A stretch of 22,332 nt of DNA from Amanita rubescens (taxonomy: Eukaryota; Basidiomycota; Agaricomycetes; Agaricales; Amanitaceae): positions 1-22,332 of the forward strand of contig WION01000732.1 of the NCBI GenBank assembly GCA_015039365.1, written 5' to 3'. The position numbers and the translations under genes are program-made. Of the stretch, positions 1-9,153 are shown piece by piece (positions within the stretch are counted from its first letter, which is position 1; each line of letters starts with the position of its first letter). The notes under the pieces were generated by a model. That model saw only the letters and a program-made list of their open reading frames with translations. It searched no databases and was not told the DNA's origin.

Positions 1-1023
1 GCCTTCTGCAGTAAGACTGAATATTCATGAATTTGCACTCAGGCTTACGCTCGTTGTCAAGATCCCCAAATTTTAGTAAATTTGGGAGGTGTGACGATGT
101 TTTTTGTCTTTTCTCGGCTCATAGGCTCACCCTGTTTTGTTGCAGCCCGATCGGTCTTATGATTTACTACCTGTGAGTCATAATTTAGAATGGGTACGAC
201 TCAAGCTAATGACGATCAGCTGGACCACTGTAACGGTCTTAATCCTGCTCAATGTTCTCATATCGTTGTTCTCCTCTGCGTACTCCGATGTTAGTGGGAG
301 CTTTCATACCTTCAGATTGATCTCCCCATACCGACTCGCCTGTAGATCGTCCAGGATGCAGAGGCACAATACCTTGCAATTCTTCGCTAACAAGACCATC
401 AGGCATGATAGGGGCTCCCGATTCTTACGTCTACCTGCTCCGTTCACCTACTTGAAGTTATTCTTGTTGCACCGTTCGAGTGAGGTTTGTGCAATCAGCG
501 GCTTGCGCATTTATGCAATTGGAAAACAGATTTATCCCCTGCTTGAAACTGAGCAGCGATACCTACGCCCAGGTAAGGTGGATATGAGCTTTATAATTTC
601 ATTACTGAACCTGCGTAGCTCAATCGTTATGTGATGGGTTTTATATTCTTCGTTCCCTTATCCGTGATAGCTTTGCATGAAGCGGCCAGAGAAACTAAGA
701 GAGGATCTTGGATGGAGCACTGGTTTCTCGGCGGTGAAAATGAACAAGAGCCTGATTCACCCCAAATCAGAAATCCCGAGGTAGATGATCCTGGTTGTCC
801 TGGGAAACAAATTAGCAGAGTACCCTTCGAGGAACTTATCAAGGTCTTCCCCAACACGCAACAGGTTCGTTTGATGATTGATGATTTAATACTCTCGGAT
901 AGCTAACGATGCAATTAGTCGATAGATGCTACCATCCTGGAGGAGATGGAAAGCGTCAAAGCACAACTGTCCATTATCATGAACAAACTGAATAATCGAC
1001 AGACAAGTGGATTCGGGTTATGA
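1..1023 (+). pseudogene. C-terminal part of a TRP/YVC1-like cation channel, one exon frame-broken; 5' end outside window
   Basis: The fragment matches fungal YVC1-type vacuolar nonselective cation channels, which release Ca2+ from the vacuole. Probable exons are 43-88, 146-172, 220-289, 346-479, 530-572, 619-864 and 919-1023; positions 1-10 may be the end of an earlier exon. The last pore-domain helix is clear at 220-289 (LLNVLISLFSSAYSD), followed after an intron by the DAEAQY segment. Exon 619-864 holds another membrane helix (FIFFVPLSVIAL) and the acidic tail with VPFEELIKVFPN. The final exon encodes a short coiled-coil-like end and stops at 1021-1023. Exon 346-479 carries the family sequence in shifting frames: about +1 near 379, +1 near 401, -1 near 432 and -1 near 446. 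The net shift is zero, but a stop (TAA) follows the first shift. Every other exon closes in phase. It may be a recent pseudogene, or the exon may contain assembly errors. Confidence 0.75.
65..86. repeat. Perfect 9-bp inverted repeat, 4-nt loop
   Basis: CCCAAATTT at 65-73 is followed by TAGT and then by its exact reverse complement at 78-86. It lies inside a probable exon of the channel gene (frame reads SPNFSKFG), so the symmetry is probably incidental to the protein. It could still form a hairpin in the transcript. Confidence 0.6.
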
Positions 1024-1030
1024 ACTTGCT

Positions 1031-1215
1031 CATTTTATCTACATGTACAGTGTATGCTTTCCTGAGGTTATGGTTCTGACGATGCTTGAGGCAACGTCAA
1101 TTGTGCCAATATGCTCATTGATTGTATAAAGAAAGGACGGATTTCCTTGGACCAAAAGTTTCCGTCACCGCTATGATCGATGATCTGGGTAAGATGTTCC
1201 TGCCCAATTTTTCGT
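1031..1215 (-). pseudogene. Intronless relic copy of the PSF2 3' end
   Basis: Positions 1031-1150 closely repeat 2792-2917, which hold the downstream flank and last exon of the intact PSF2 gene. Both copies encode the same tail on the minus strand (IRPFFIQSM, then LTLPQASSEP and a stop; here TAA at 1070-1068). Similarity resumes at about 1183-1202 versus 3014-3033, in PSF2 exon 4. The 51-nt intron between exons 4 and 5 of the real gene is absent here, and part of the surrounding exon sequence is lost or diverged. Further upstream only weak similarity remains, and no PSF2 N-terminus is present. This is therefore a partial, non-functional duplicate. The missing intron suggests either an RNA intermediate or a later deletion across the junction; no poly-A tract marks the copied 3' end. 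Confidence 0.75.
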
Positions 1216-1518
1216 CTTCCTTTACTTTCATTCCTTCTCCCTACCCTCCCCAAATCACCTCGCAATGCCACCGGTAGCTTTTTCCCTTACGAGGGTTTTT
1301 TAACGCACCCGTGTAAGCACTTTTACGTATCCTTCTTTCTTTTTCACGGTGGGGGAGGGTGTAATCATACGATTACTAACAAACAACTACAATCAATCAA
1401 CATACATATATTCGGATAGTTCATACACTTCGATATTCTTTCTTTTCCTTCTCCTTATCATCGTACCTAGGTACTCGTTCTCTCTTAACACGCTCTGGTC
1501 CTGTTCCGTCTCGAGTGA
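1216..1518. other. Gene-free stretch upstream of the decayed kinase-like gene
   Basis: It is pyrimidine-rich in places (for example 1436-1456), as fungal promoters often are, and A/T-rich at 1366-1430. It is probably the former promoter and lost start of the kinase-like gene. No convincing gene is seen on either strand. Confidence 0.4.
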
Positions 1519-2490
1519 TTCCCCTTTGAGTCCACAAAGGGTTTACACACGCTGTCCGATTTTCAACGGGCGATCATTGCGCATTGTGCACAACATGAGA
1601 TACTACATCCCCGAAAGACCGAATTTGTCTGCGTAGTCTTCGAGGGGCGTTTTATCAAATATGGCAACCATCTGTCCCTGCACCCCCAGTACGAGACGCA
1701 TCAATACATTTCCAGCTTCGCAGACGGCGACGCGAGCGCGCCACGCGTTCCTAAGGTTTACGACTACTTCACTCCAGATCGCATTACGGCATACCTTGTC
1801 ATGGAATATATTGAACTTAAACCCAGCCCAGCCCAGGACCCCCCCCCAAAGGGTTGCAAAGGCTCTCCAGTGGCTCCGTGATCTTCCAGCGCCTCCCGAT
1901 GTCACAATTGGTTCTTTAGGAGGCGGTCGCGCCCGCCACCCGCTATTCAAAGACTTTGAAGCTCCTCTATCTTTCTCAAGCATAGATGCTTTAGAACGAT
2001 ACACGAATAAGGTGCGTCCGTGCTTATTGCAATTCCTTAAGCATTCGCGCCTCGCTACCCGCTAACCGTGACTTGAACTAGGCTCGCAATTATATTCATC
2101 CGAGGGCGAGGCCAGACCCTGTCAGCTTCAGCGGCGAGCAATGTATTCACTCAGTCCAATATGGACGAGAGAAACTTCCCCGACGATATGGAAGGGAACA
2201 CGTGCCTTCTCGGTTTCGAGGATGTGGACTACTACCAGAATCTTTCGCCAGCTATACTATGTCTCTGATTTGGAACAAACCATTCGTCAAAGAGGTCGCC
2301 GAGTACTTGCAATGGCCAGCCCCACGTAGCTCACATTCGATGGCCCGGATTGGTTCAATTCTGCAGATGATAGGTGACGAAACCCTGGGTATGTCGACCT
2401 ATACTTGACATAAGATTTAAACAAACATCCGTGATAGGTCTTAACGAGGACGGCAGGCCCAAGCCGCGCCGCCGCGGTCCTAAGTTTTGA
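1519..2490 (+). pseudogene. Decayed aminoglycoside-phosphotransferase/kinase-like gene
   Basis: The protein resembles the large agaricomycete family of APH/choline-kinase-like (protein-kinase-like fold) proteins of unknown substrate. In order I see FEGRFIKYGNHLSL (beta-strand and Lys region), then YFTPDRITAYLVMEYIEL (hinge). Next come LPAPPDVTIGSLGGGRARHP, the catalytic-loop equivalent TQSNMDERNF near 2149-2178, and the metal-site-like CLLGFEDV. The C-terminus is GRPKPRRRGPKF with a stop at 2488-2490. Introns are probable at 2012-2081 and 2389-2437. The frame breaks at a run of nine C (1839-1847, one too many), near 2142-2147, near 2223 (-1), near 2337 (-1) and near 2371. No in-frame ATG precedes the conserved part, and an in-frame TGA lies at 1516-1518. 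The remaining sequence is still highly recognisable, so decay would be recent. Assembly errors are the alternative. Confidence 0.75.
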
Positions 2491-2791
2491 CGTTCATCCT
2501 TGCGATTTCGAAGCTCAGTTTAGTCCGCCAACGTCTGCTTGCCATAACATTAATTATTTGGCTCGTCTCTACGCCTGCACGAAGAAAAGCTTATCGCATG
2601 AACGTTGCGTCAGTGGGATTCGCCGCGTGCGGCGTGTATTTGCTCACGCGGCCATTCGTTGACTTGAGAAACATCTGCGAGTTGCTTTTCCAGTTTTTGA
2701 TGTCATCAACTAATTGTCAATGAGCAAGAATTCGCGCTAAGCGATGTTAGTTCTTTGGTTTAAGTTTGATTGCATGCCAGTGTTCCGACAT
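2491..2791. other. Gene-free stretch between the kinase-like relic and the PSF2 3' flank
   Basis: No protein family is recognisable in either strand. It contains a 14-nt perfect inverted repeat, CGCCGC-GT-GCGGCG, at 2621-2634. An apparent reading frame over much of the stretch has no recognisable family resemblance and is probably chance. Confidence 0.4.
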
Positions 2792-2917
2792 CATTTTATC
2801 TACAAGTACAGCTAGTTTATGTTTTCCCGATTTTGCTATGGTTCTGACGAAGCTTGAGGTAACGTCAACTGTGTTAATATATTCATTGATTGTATAAAGA
2901 AAGGACGGATTTCGTTG
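2792..2917. repeat. Direct repeat shared with 1031-1150 (PSF2 3' end and flank)
   Basis: Same-orientation copy of 1031-1150 with scattered substitutions and a few small indels. It covers the last PSF2 exon and about 45 nt downstream of its stop. The two copies are about 1.76 kb apart and bracket the decayed kinase-like gene. Confidence 0.75.
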
Positions 2918-3588
2918 ATTTCCATAGAACACAAGTTTGGTAACTGTAACGCTTGAGTCAAAGAACTCGTAAAAATCAGGGAAAAAAGCCTGACACTTAG
3001 TTCACTGTGGTCAATCTGGGTAAGACCTTCCCGACACTTGGCCTGCCTAGCCTCCCGAAGATCCTTGAGTAGTGATCGCAATCTATCTGGGTTCTCAAGG
3101 TCATCCGAAGCCCTGTCAAGCGTCAAGAATCTGGAATGAATGATATTGGCGAGGCATACACATCAAGAAGGACTTTGGACATTTCTATATAGCGGAAGGG
3201 AAGCTTGCTAAATCCATTCTTCGTGATTTCCTCTTCTAACCTTTCCTTGAGATAATCTTGGAACGTGAAGTTATAAAACGCATCGTGAGGCTTGGCGCAC
3301 CTACGCTAAGCCAGTCTGGAGCAACTATGTGGCATTTCTTTTTTGTTTTCAAGTTAACTGCGATCCAGACTGGCACTTTAGCCCTGTTGGGTGGTCTCAA
3401 GGGTCCGTATGTACCCTACCCAATCTTTGCCTTAGCTTATCTCACGCCGTCTACTAAACCACGCATACCGAGATAAATGCCGTCTTTTCCATTGCTATCA
3501 GAGGTATTATTTCGACAAGCTGCTGGGTGGCTATCAGCTCCAGCTCTGGCGGAGTAACCGACGCTCGCAGGGAAGCGGGAAGAGACAT
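2836..3588 (-). CDS. PSF2: DNA replication GINS complex subunit PSF2
   Basis: PSF2 is part of the GINS tetramer (Sld5-Psf1-Psf2-Psf3). GINS joins Cdc45 and MCM2-7 as the replicative helicase in the nucleus. The five exons in transcript order are 3588-3469, 3415-3301, 3256-3160, 3112-2995 and 2943-2836. They give 185 residues, the size known for the human protein. Family landmarks are the N-terminal PPELELIA, then LVEIIPL and FISGTYGPLRPPNRAKVPVW. CHIVAPDWL, RLEEEI, PFRYIEMSKVLLDVASDD, LLKDLREARQAK and the C-terminal LPNLCSMEINEIRPFF follow. The ATG at 3588 matches the family's usual start. All introns are 44-53 nt and every phase closes. It is divergent from the haspin gene across 77 bp, and its 3' end is duplicated at 1031-1150. 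Confidence 0.93.
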
Positions 3589-3665
3589 AGTGCGCGCGGT
3601 CACGTGATTTGTCGCGTTCCGTTGTCTGCTTCCATCTCAGATCTAGTCCACCACACAACCGATCC
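3589..3665. promoter_or_regulatory. 77-bp bidirectional promoter of PSF2 and haspin
   Basis: The start codons of PSF2 (3588, minus) and haspin (3666, plus) face away from each other over 77 bp. The interval holds TCACGTGA at 3600-3607, the palindromic core bound by Cbf1-type bHLH factors in fungi. It lies next to the GC-rich GCGCGCGG at 3592-3599. No TATA box is evident. Shared regulation of the two cell-cycle genes is inferred, not shown. Confidence 0.6.
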
Positions 3666-6423
3666 ATGCTTGGGACACGCACGAAACAGATCAACGTGTA
3701 CGGCAAGCGGAGCCAGCGCGTTGTCGCAGTTTCTGATGAGCGACCTTCAAGGAAGGATATTCCAAACATTTTTGATGATTCCGAGGCACCAATACACAGG
3801 GCACCCATCGTATCAAGAATGCGAAAGCGGGAGGATGTGTCCAAACCCGAGGGCTCTACGTCTTCGACATCTCCATCTCCGCGAGTTGTTCATGTTCGGA
3901 GAAGGAAACCTTTGGTATCGCCCATACGAAGGAGGAGATCGAGCAGCGCCAGTGGTGAAGATGACTCTGAGGTAGAAGCAGTGGATCAAAAACCCGAAGC
4001 TGTACGGAAGGACAGCGTACCAGCGAAGGGCGCGCGTCCGAGCAAGGCCACACGAGCACCCCTTACTCCCCGTGCACTAAACGTTCCATCATCGCCGGCC
4101 ATGGCAAGGAAACATAAACATGTTTCATCAGACATGTATAGGAAGCTGTATAAACCTTCTCCAAGCACTGTCAACGTCGATATCATCGTGCTCGATGAGG
4201 ATGGCAATACAGTTGGTACAGAACGTCGAATTTCGCGTGTCCGTTGCAAGAGTAAACACAATGCTGCGCCTAGCACCCGTAATGAAGGCCCACCAAAGGA
4301 TATTTTACCAGATAGCGAAGACGAACTGGTTACTCGACCTCGTCGGTTGCAAAAGGCAACAAGCCGCAGAAGAGTGTATTCGGACAGTTCGGAAGACGAT
4401 GTCCCTTCATCCTCCAACCCGCCAAATGATACCTTACCAGATGAACCGGTCGTCCAGAAGGCATCAAACCACAGAAGGGTATATCCAGATGATTCAGAAA
4501 GTGATGGTCCTCCACTCTCAACTCCTGCGCCACCTCCGCCGAGACAGATAGAAATCACTCGACCTGTCCAGCCGCGACCCAGCGGTCTACCTCAAATTTC
4601 GCGTAGCAAAGCTACCGACGCTGAGGCATCTAAACCTATAGCACATTCCCGCTCAGAGCCCAGTACGCGCTTTGTGCCATCACAACAGCGGATACAACCT
4701 CAACCCCCTTCATTGCCTTACAAAACTCGTATACCGTCACCTATCGCTCGGCCACGGCAATTGACCCCCATTCGTGGACTTCGGAATTCCAGAAATGCTA
4801 TTGCACCGCCATCACCTCCGACCCCTTCGGATTTTGACTCCTCGATTGAGCTATCCGACAATGATTTCGAGTCGTCCCCATTTCCAAATACATCCCCATA
4901 CTTGATAGACCCCTCTGTTCCAGACCACCTCAAGCCCTTGCTGCAAGAATGTCACCAGGAAGACCATGGGTTACACGATTTTTCATCCTTCATAAAGTCA
5001 TTCCCTTACGATCCTATCGTGAGAGCATCAAGGACAACAGTTGCCGGCGGAGATTATGGCTTTAAAAAGATCGGCGAGGCTAGCTATTCCGAGGTATTCG
5101 GTATCGGTGGTGTCGTCCTAAAGATCATCCCCTTGCGTAACGAGTCGAGATCACATGGCGTCATTGATGGCAAACAGCACCAGAGCAGCGATGTAGAAGG
5201 ACCAGCGACGAGCGAAGCGAAGGATGTCCGGAAAGAGATAATCGTCACTCGCGCAATGGGCGAAGTCTGCAATGGTTTCGTGAAGCTTCTAAAGACGTAC
5301 GTTGTGCGGGGTAGATACCCCGAGCTACTCTTACGACTCTGGGATGAATACAACGAGGAAAAGGGATCTGAGAGTATCAGACCTGGTAAGTTTTTTTCTG
5401 GAAACCTTACGATTATCACAAATGACCTGTGCTTGAGATTCCTTTACCCTCGCTCAGGTATACGCTATCGTTGTCCTGCCTAACGGCGGACCTGACTTGG
5501 AAGCGTATACTTTCACAAACCCAAGGAAATCAGGATGGCGGCAAGCATGCAGCGTGTTTTGGCAAGTTACCAAGGCACTTGCGTATGCCGAGCAGTTCGT
5601 CTCTTTCGAAGTGGGTTTCCCCCGCTTGATTCTTAACCTTCATGCTCTGATGAGTTTGCTTAGCATCGTGATTTGCACTGGGGCCAAATCCTGGTTAAGG
5701 ATCTCCCACTCAGCGCCGCGTTGCAAAACCTTGATTTGAATTCAAGAGCAGAAGCGGATAACCTCTTCATGGACGATGCGGCGCATGGAGTCCAGGCGAC
5801 CATAATTGATTTAGGCCTATCGCGAATGGACGCGACCGATGCGAACGGGTTTGAGAAGGTTTATTGGACGCCAATCGAAGAGGAAGTTTTCATGGGCGAA
5901 GGTTTGCTCCAATGATGTTGTTCACTGAAACTGCCAAGATGACGTGTATATATTAGGGGACTACCAATTCGATATTTACCGCATTATGAGGGACCACGTT
6001 GGTTCCCGTTGGGAAAGATTTAATCCCCTTACGAATGTCATGGTATTGCCCGAGTTTTTTTTCCCTTTCTCTCAGCGTCTCATGTCATATCTTTTTTTTT
6101 TTTAAAAAAAGTGGTTGCATTACATCGCGCTCAAACTCCTTCATTCGAAGGATTTGAAACCGCCTGGCGGTGCTCGCGCTGTCCAGACGACGGGGGCTGT
6201 GCTCTCGGAGAAGGAAAGTTACGGTTCGCTGTCAGAGTTGGAGAAACTGCTTGCGAAATGCGTTTCGGAAGTGCGCGCGAGAAAGAAGGCGGTGAAGAAG
6301 AAGATCGGCAAGGGGCGAGGAGGCGTCGGTATCCAGCCAACGTCTATGGGAGGATTTTTTTCCTGTGCGGCTGATGTTGTTCGATATGGTGTTTCAAAAG
6401 GATGGATCATGCCTACTGCATAA
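3666..6423 (+). CDS. Haspin-type histone H3 threonine-3 kinase
   Basis: Haspin phosphorylates histone H3 on Thr3 in mitosis and so places the chromosomal passenger complex at centromeres. Exons 3666-5385, 5438-5610, 5664-5901, 5957-6042 and 6112-6423 give 842 residues. The first ~460 residues are disordered, rich in S, P, R and acidic clusters. The kinase domain then shows IGEASYSEVFG (~469), VVLKIIPL and LLRLWDEYNEEKG. LPNGGPDLE and the catalytic HRDLHWGQ (632-639) follow. DLG stands at 680-682 where haspin normally has DYT, and then comes the haspin signature GEGDYQFDIYRIMR with NVMWLHYIALKLL. The acceptor at 5437 was chosen over 5457 because only it keeps the frame. The first ATG gives an N-terminus MLGTRTKQ, similar to the H3 tail. 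Two departures from the usual haspin catalytic motifs are noted under findings. Confidence 0.93.
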
Positions 6424-6642
6424 GATTTTGTTGTGATCTAATGTCTATACGATCTGTCGGAGTGTATTTATACCCAATGCTAGCGGTTGCAATTTGTCCA
6501 AGTATGAATCTAATGAGCGTGTGTGTGTGAGTGATGCATGGAGGTCCAATGTAAGTTTTAGGGACGAGGTAAAAATAAGTTAAGGCTCTGGACTGGAAAG
6601 TTAGAGTAAAATGCATGAGTGAATCGAAGCAGTAATGCCATG
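6424..6642. other. Convergent 3' intergenic region, haspin and KRE6-like
   Basis: 219 bp between two tail-to-tail stop codons. It is A/T-rich with a short GT run near 6518-6532, presumably both 3' UTRs. No gene is seen. Confidence 0.6.
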
Positions 6643-9049
6643 TCAACAGGATTCAATGAAAGAGTTTTTCGGAAAAGGTTGATTGTAGTCGCCTCTCCAT
6701 GTCGTGAAGTTTGGATTGGTATATGCTTCAATATGCCTGTATCACTAATTAATCAATCATCAACATAAAACACTAGTGACACGAACCGATTGATGTAGTT
6801 TGCCGTCGGGAAATCTTTCGGATCGCAACCGATGTTGATAGCGTTCGGTTTTTGATAAACTCGAATATAATCTACGCGGAGATGGTTTGGGAAAGTGAGA
6901 TGCTCAAAGTCAATTGGGCCAAAGTTTCTCGACATTCCGAGGTTGATGATCAAATGCTGGTAAGACGATGATGATGATAAATTCTCACGGTCGAGAAGGA
7001 AAGAGACTCACCATGGGTTCTTGAGGGACGGGTCTAGCGGATATCTGTACATTTTGGTTTTGGCCGAGTCCTCCCGCTCGAATCGTCCATACTGATTGGT
7101 TGTCCGAAAGCCATGTTATATACTGAAGAACGAGTTTAAAAAGGTGCAATTCCTCGGCATCAACAAAAAGAACTCACGCCACTGTCAAAACCTAAGCAAG
7201 ATTGAGTGAAGGTCGTAGCAGAGAATGAATATTTACCTGGCTGATACTAAAATTTCGAATGAGTATAAAGATTATTTTTTACCAAGTGAACAACTTGCCT
7301 CGAACCCATAAACAGAGTAACATCCGTCGACCAGTTCGTAACATACTTGATTGGTATCGGTGACGACGGATGTAGCTTGCTGCAGAACATTACCAACAAA
7401 TGTGTTTAAACTCGATATTGATGTGTTGTAGATTGTCATGTAAGCAGTTGAATTATTCCAGTCGTATGAATTATCGAACGGCTGATAGGCTTTAGACGTG
7501 CAAAAGTATCCTTAGGCGATGACCACTCACAGCCCACTGTGCAGATTGAGATACCTGACCGACTCCAGGAAACCCAGAAATCTGTGCTTCTAGCATGTCG
7601 ATTTCGGGAGCGGCGCGACCAACAAAAGTACCGTCCGTATGCATTGGACCCGGGTGGTCAGAACCAGGACAAGAGCATCTAGACAAGCGTTGCCCGGGAA
7701 GGAAGGACAGTGCACCACCGTGTCCTCTATCGCCACCGACCGTAGCCGCGGCTGGTTGGCCGTTAACAGTTTGATTTGGGGCAGTTCCGACATCGCAAGA
7801 ATCGTAAGAGTATGGCCACTAACGCGCGCTCTAGTACGTTGGGTTGTAACTAAGGATGGGAGGATCGCAAGCTCACCATGCCTTCCAGAGTCGCGCCGTA
7901 GCCAGCTCTCCCCAAGTTACCCATCGTCCATATCGCAGGCCACATGCCAACAACGTTGTTTGCGCCGGGGAGTTGAACGGAAGCCTCGAAGATTCCACCT
8001 GTGAAACAAAACTTGTTCCTGGCACATGTTCAAGAAGCCGATTATGAATTACGTGACGACGAACCAAGTTGAGATGAGGCCTGGTGCCTGATCGATTAGT
8101 TTCCAAAACGGATAGTAAAGAAGAGCGCTCGCCTCCTTGGAAATTCAAGTTATGGTTAAACATTTCAGAGTAGGTGATGACAAGAGATCCATTTGATGTT
8201 GTCACAGCTGCGGGATCGTACCATTCGAGGTTGTTCGTGGACTGGGACATTGATCAATTGACATAGCCTCATATGATATTACTAGAAGGTTCAATACCCA
8301 ATAGTGGAGGTTTGCGGCTTCCCAATATGGGTCGTCACCTGGGTAAAACGTGCGGCCGTCATTGTTAAACTCGTCCGAAAACACGAGGTCATATTTTGAG
8401 CCGTCAGTGTACCCCGCCCTCGTGTATGCTGATTTTGGGGTGTCTAGATCAATCAGGCCAAAGTTACCTACGACAGTTGGGACCTGGTGGCAGTGGCAAG
8501 CGACAGAGTTTGCAACGGAGGAACAGGTGAAACAAATAGGCCTACCTGGCCAGTGGCGTTGATCCCTCCTAGATTATATCCGTATGACAGCGGAAGGGTC
8601 CTCCACGCGTATGTCGCAACGGGATAGCCGATACTGCGGGAAGTGAGCAGAGTGGTGAAAGAAAATAAAGAGAAGCTTACAATAAAGCAAGAATAGATAG
8701 TACCAGGATGAGGAGACATCCTAGATTCAAAAGGGCTCTTCGAGAGAAGGAAAAGGGGACGTCATCGAGAGGTTTTGGATCGAGGTCAGGATTGTGGATA
8801 GAATCGTCCGGGTCGTTAGGATCGGCGCGCCAAAAATTGGGATCTGAGGGGAGGGAGTACTGAAGGCAATAAGCTGAGGAATATCACAGAAAATAGAAAA
8901 TAAAAAACCTTTCCGTCGGAGAAAATGCTGCTGAGGCGATCATTGGATACATATGAATAGGGAGAGCCAGAGACCGAGTCGGTGCAACTGTGCTTTGGTC
9001 TTAGGTGCCTTGGAAGGAGGCTAGTTGAGGAAGAAGGACGGGAAAGCAT
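6643..9049 (-). CDS. KRE6/SKN1-type beta-glucan synthesis protein (GH16 fold)
   Basis: This family of type II membrane proteins with a GH16-like lumenal domain is needed for cell-wall beta-1,6-glucan. The fourteen exons are 9049-8909, 8859-8681, 8633-8546, 8483-8298, 8241-8133, 8080-8065 and 8018-7877, then 7818-7531, 7481-7299, 7246-7237, 7191-7178, 7122-7012, 6956-6787 and 6736-6643. They total 576 residues and every phase closes. The Ser-rich cytosolic head ends in FSDGK. One membrane helix spans ~90-112 (NLGCLLILVLSILALFIG). The lumenal part starts with LVFSDEFNNDGRTFYPGDDP and LEWYDP. The GH16 catalytic signature EIDMLE is at 359-364, with C-rich patches before it. The end has DYIRVYQ, CDPKDFPTA and PFPKNSF. 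Three exons are only 16, 10 and 14 nt, and two introns use GC donors (8132, 7298). The first donor (GTTTTT) is weak. Confidence 0.93.
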
Positions 9050-9153
9050 GAAAGGGAATCAGGAAAGGGAGGTAAGAATGGCATGGCGATAATATACGAA
9101 AACTGGAGTGGAGCAACTGTTGATGATAATAACTCTGGGTTGCTTACGGCATC
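9050..9153. promoter_or_regulatory. 104-bp bidirectional promoter, KRE6-like and F-box genes
   Basis: The start codons at 9049 (minus) and 9154 (plus) are separated by 104 bp that must hold both core promoters. The strand is purine-rich next to the KRE6-like gene. No clear TATA box or known operator is recognised. Confidence 0.5.

Noticed and set aside
2487..2723. Open frame with hydrophobic start, after the kinase-like relic
   Set aside because: No family resemblance, no good start context and ordinary intergenic composition; probably chance.
3609..3665. Upstream extension of the haspin frame
   Set aside because: It would need a TTG start; the first ATG is 3666 and gives a sensible N-terminus. 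The extension overlaps the divergent promoter.
3986..4558. Long minus-strand open frame inside haspin exon 1
   Set aside because: Antisense shadow of the Ser/Asp-rich disordered region; no conserved pattern.
7639..8004. Plus-strand open frame across the KRE6-like gene
   Set aside because: It lies opposite exons that encode the GH16 core; its translation has no recognisable features.
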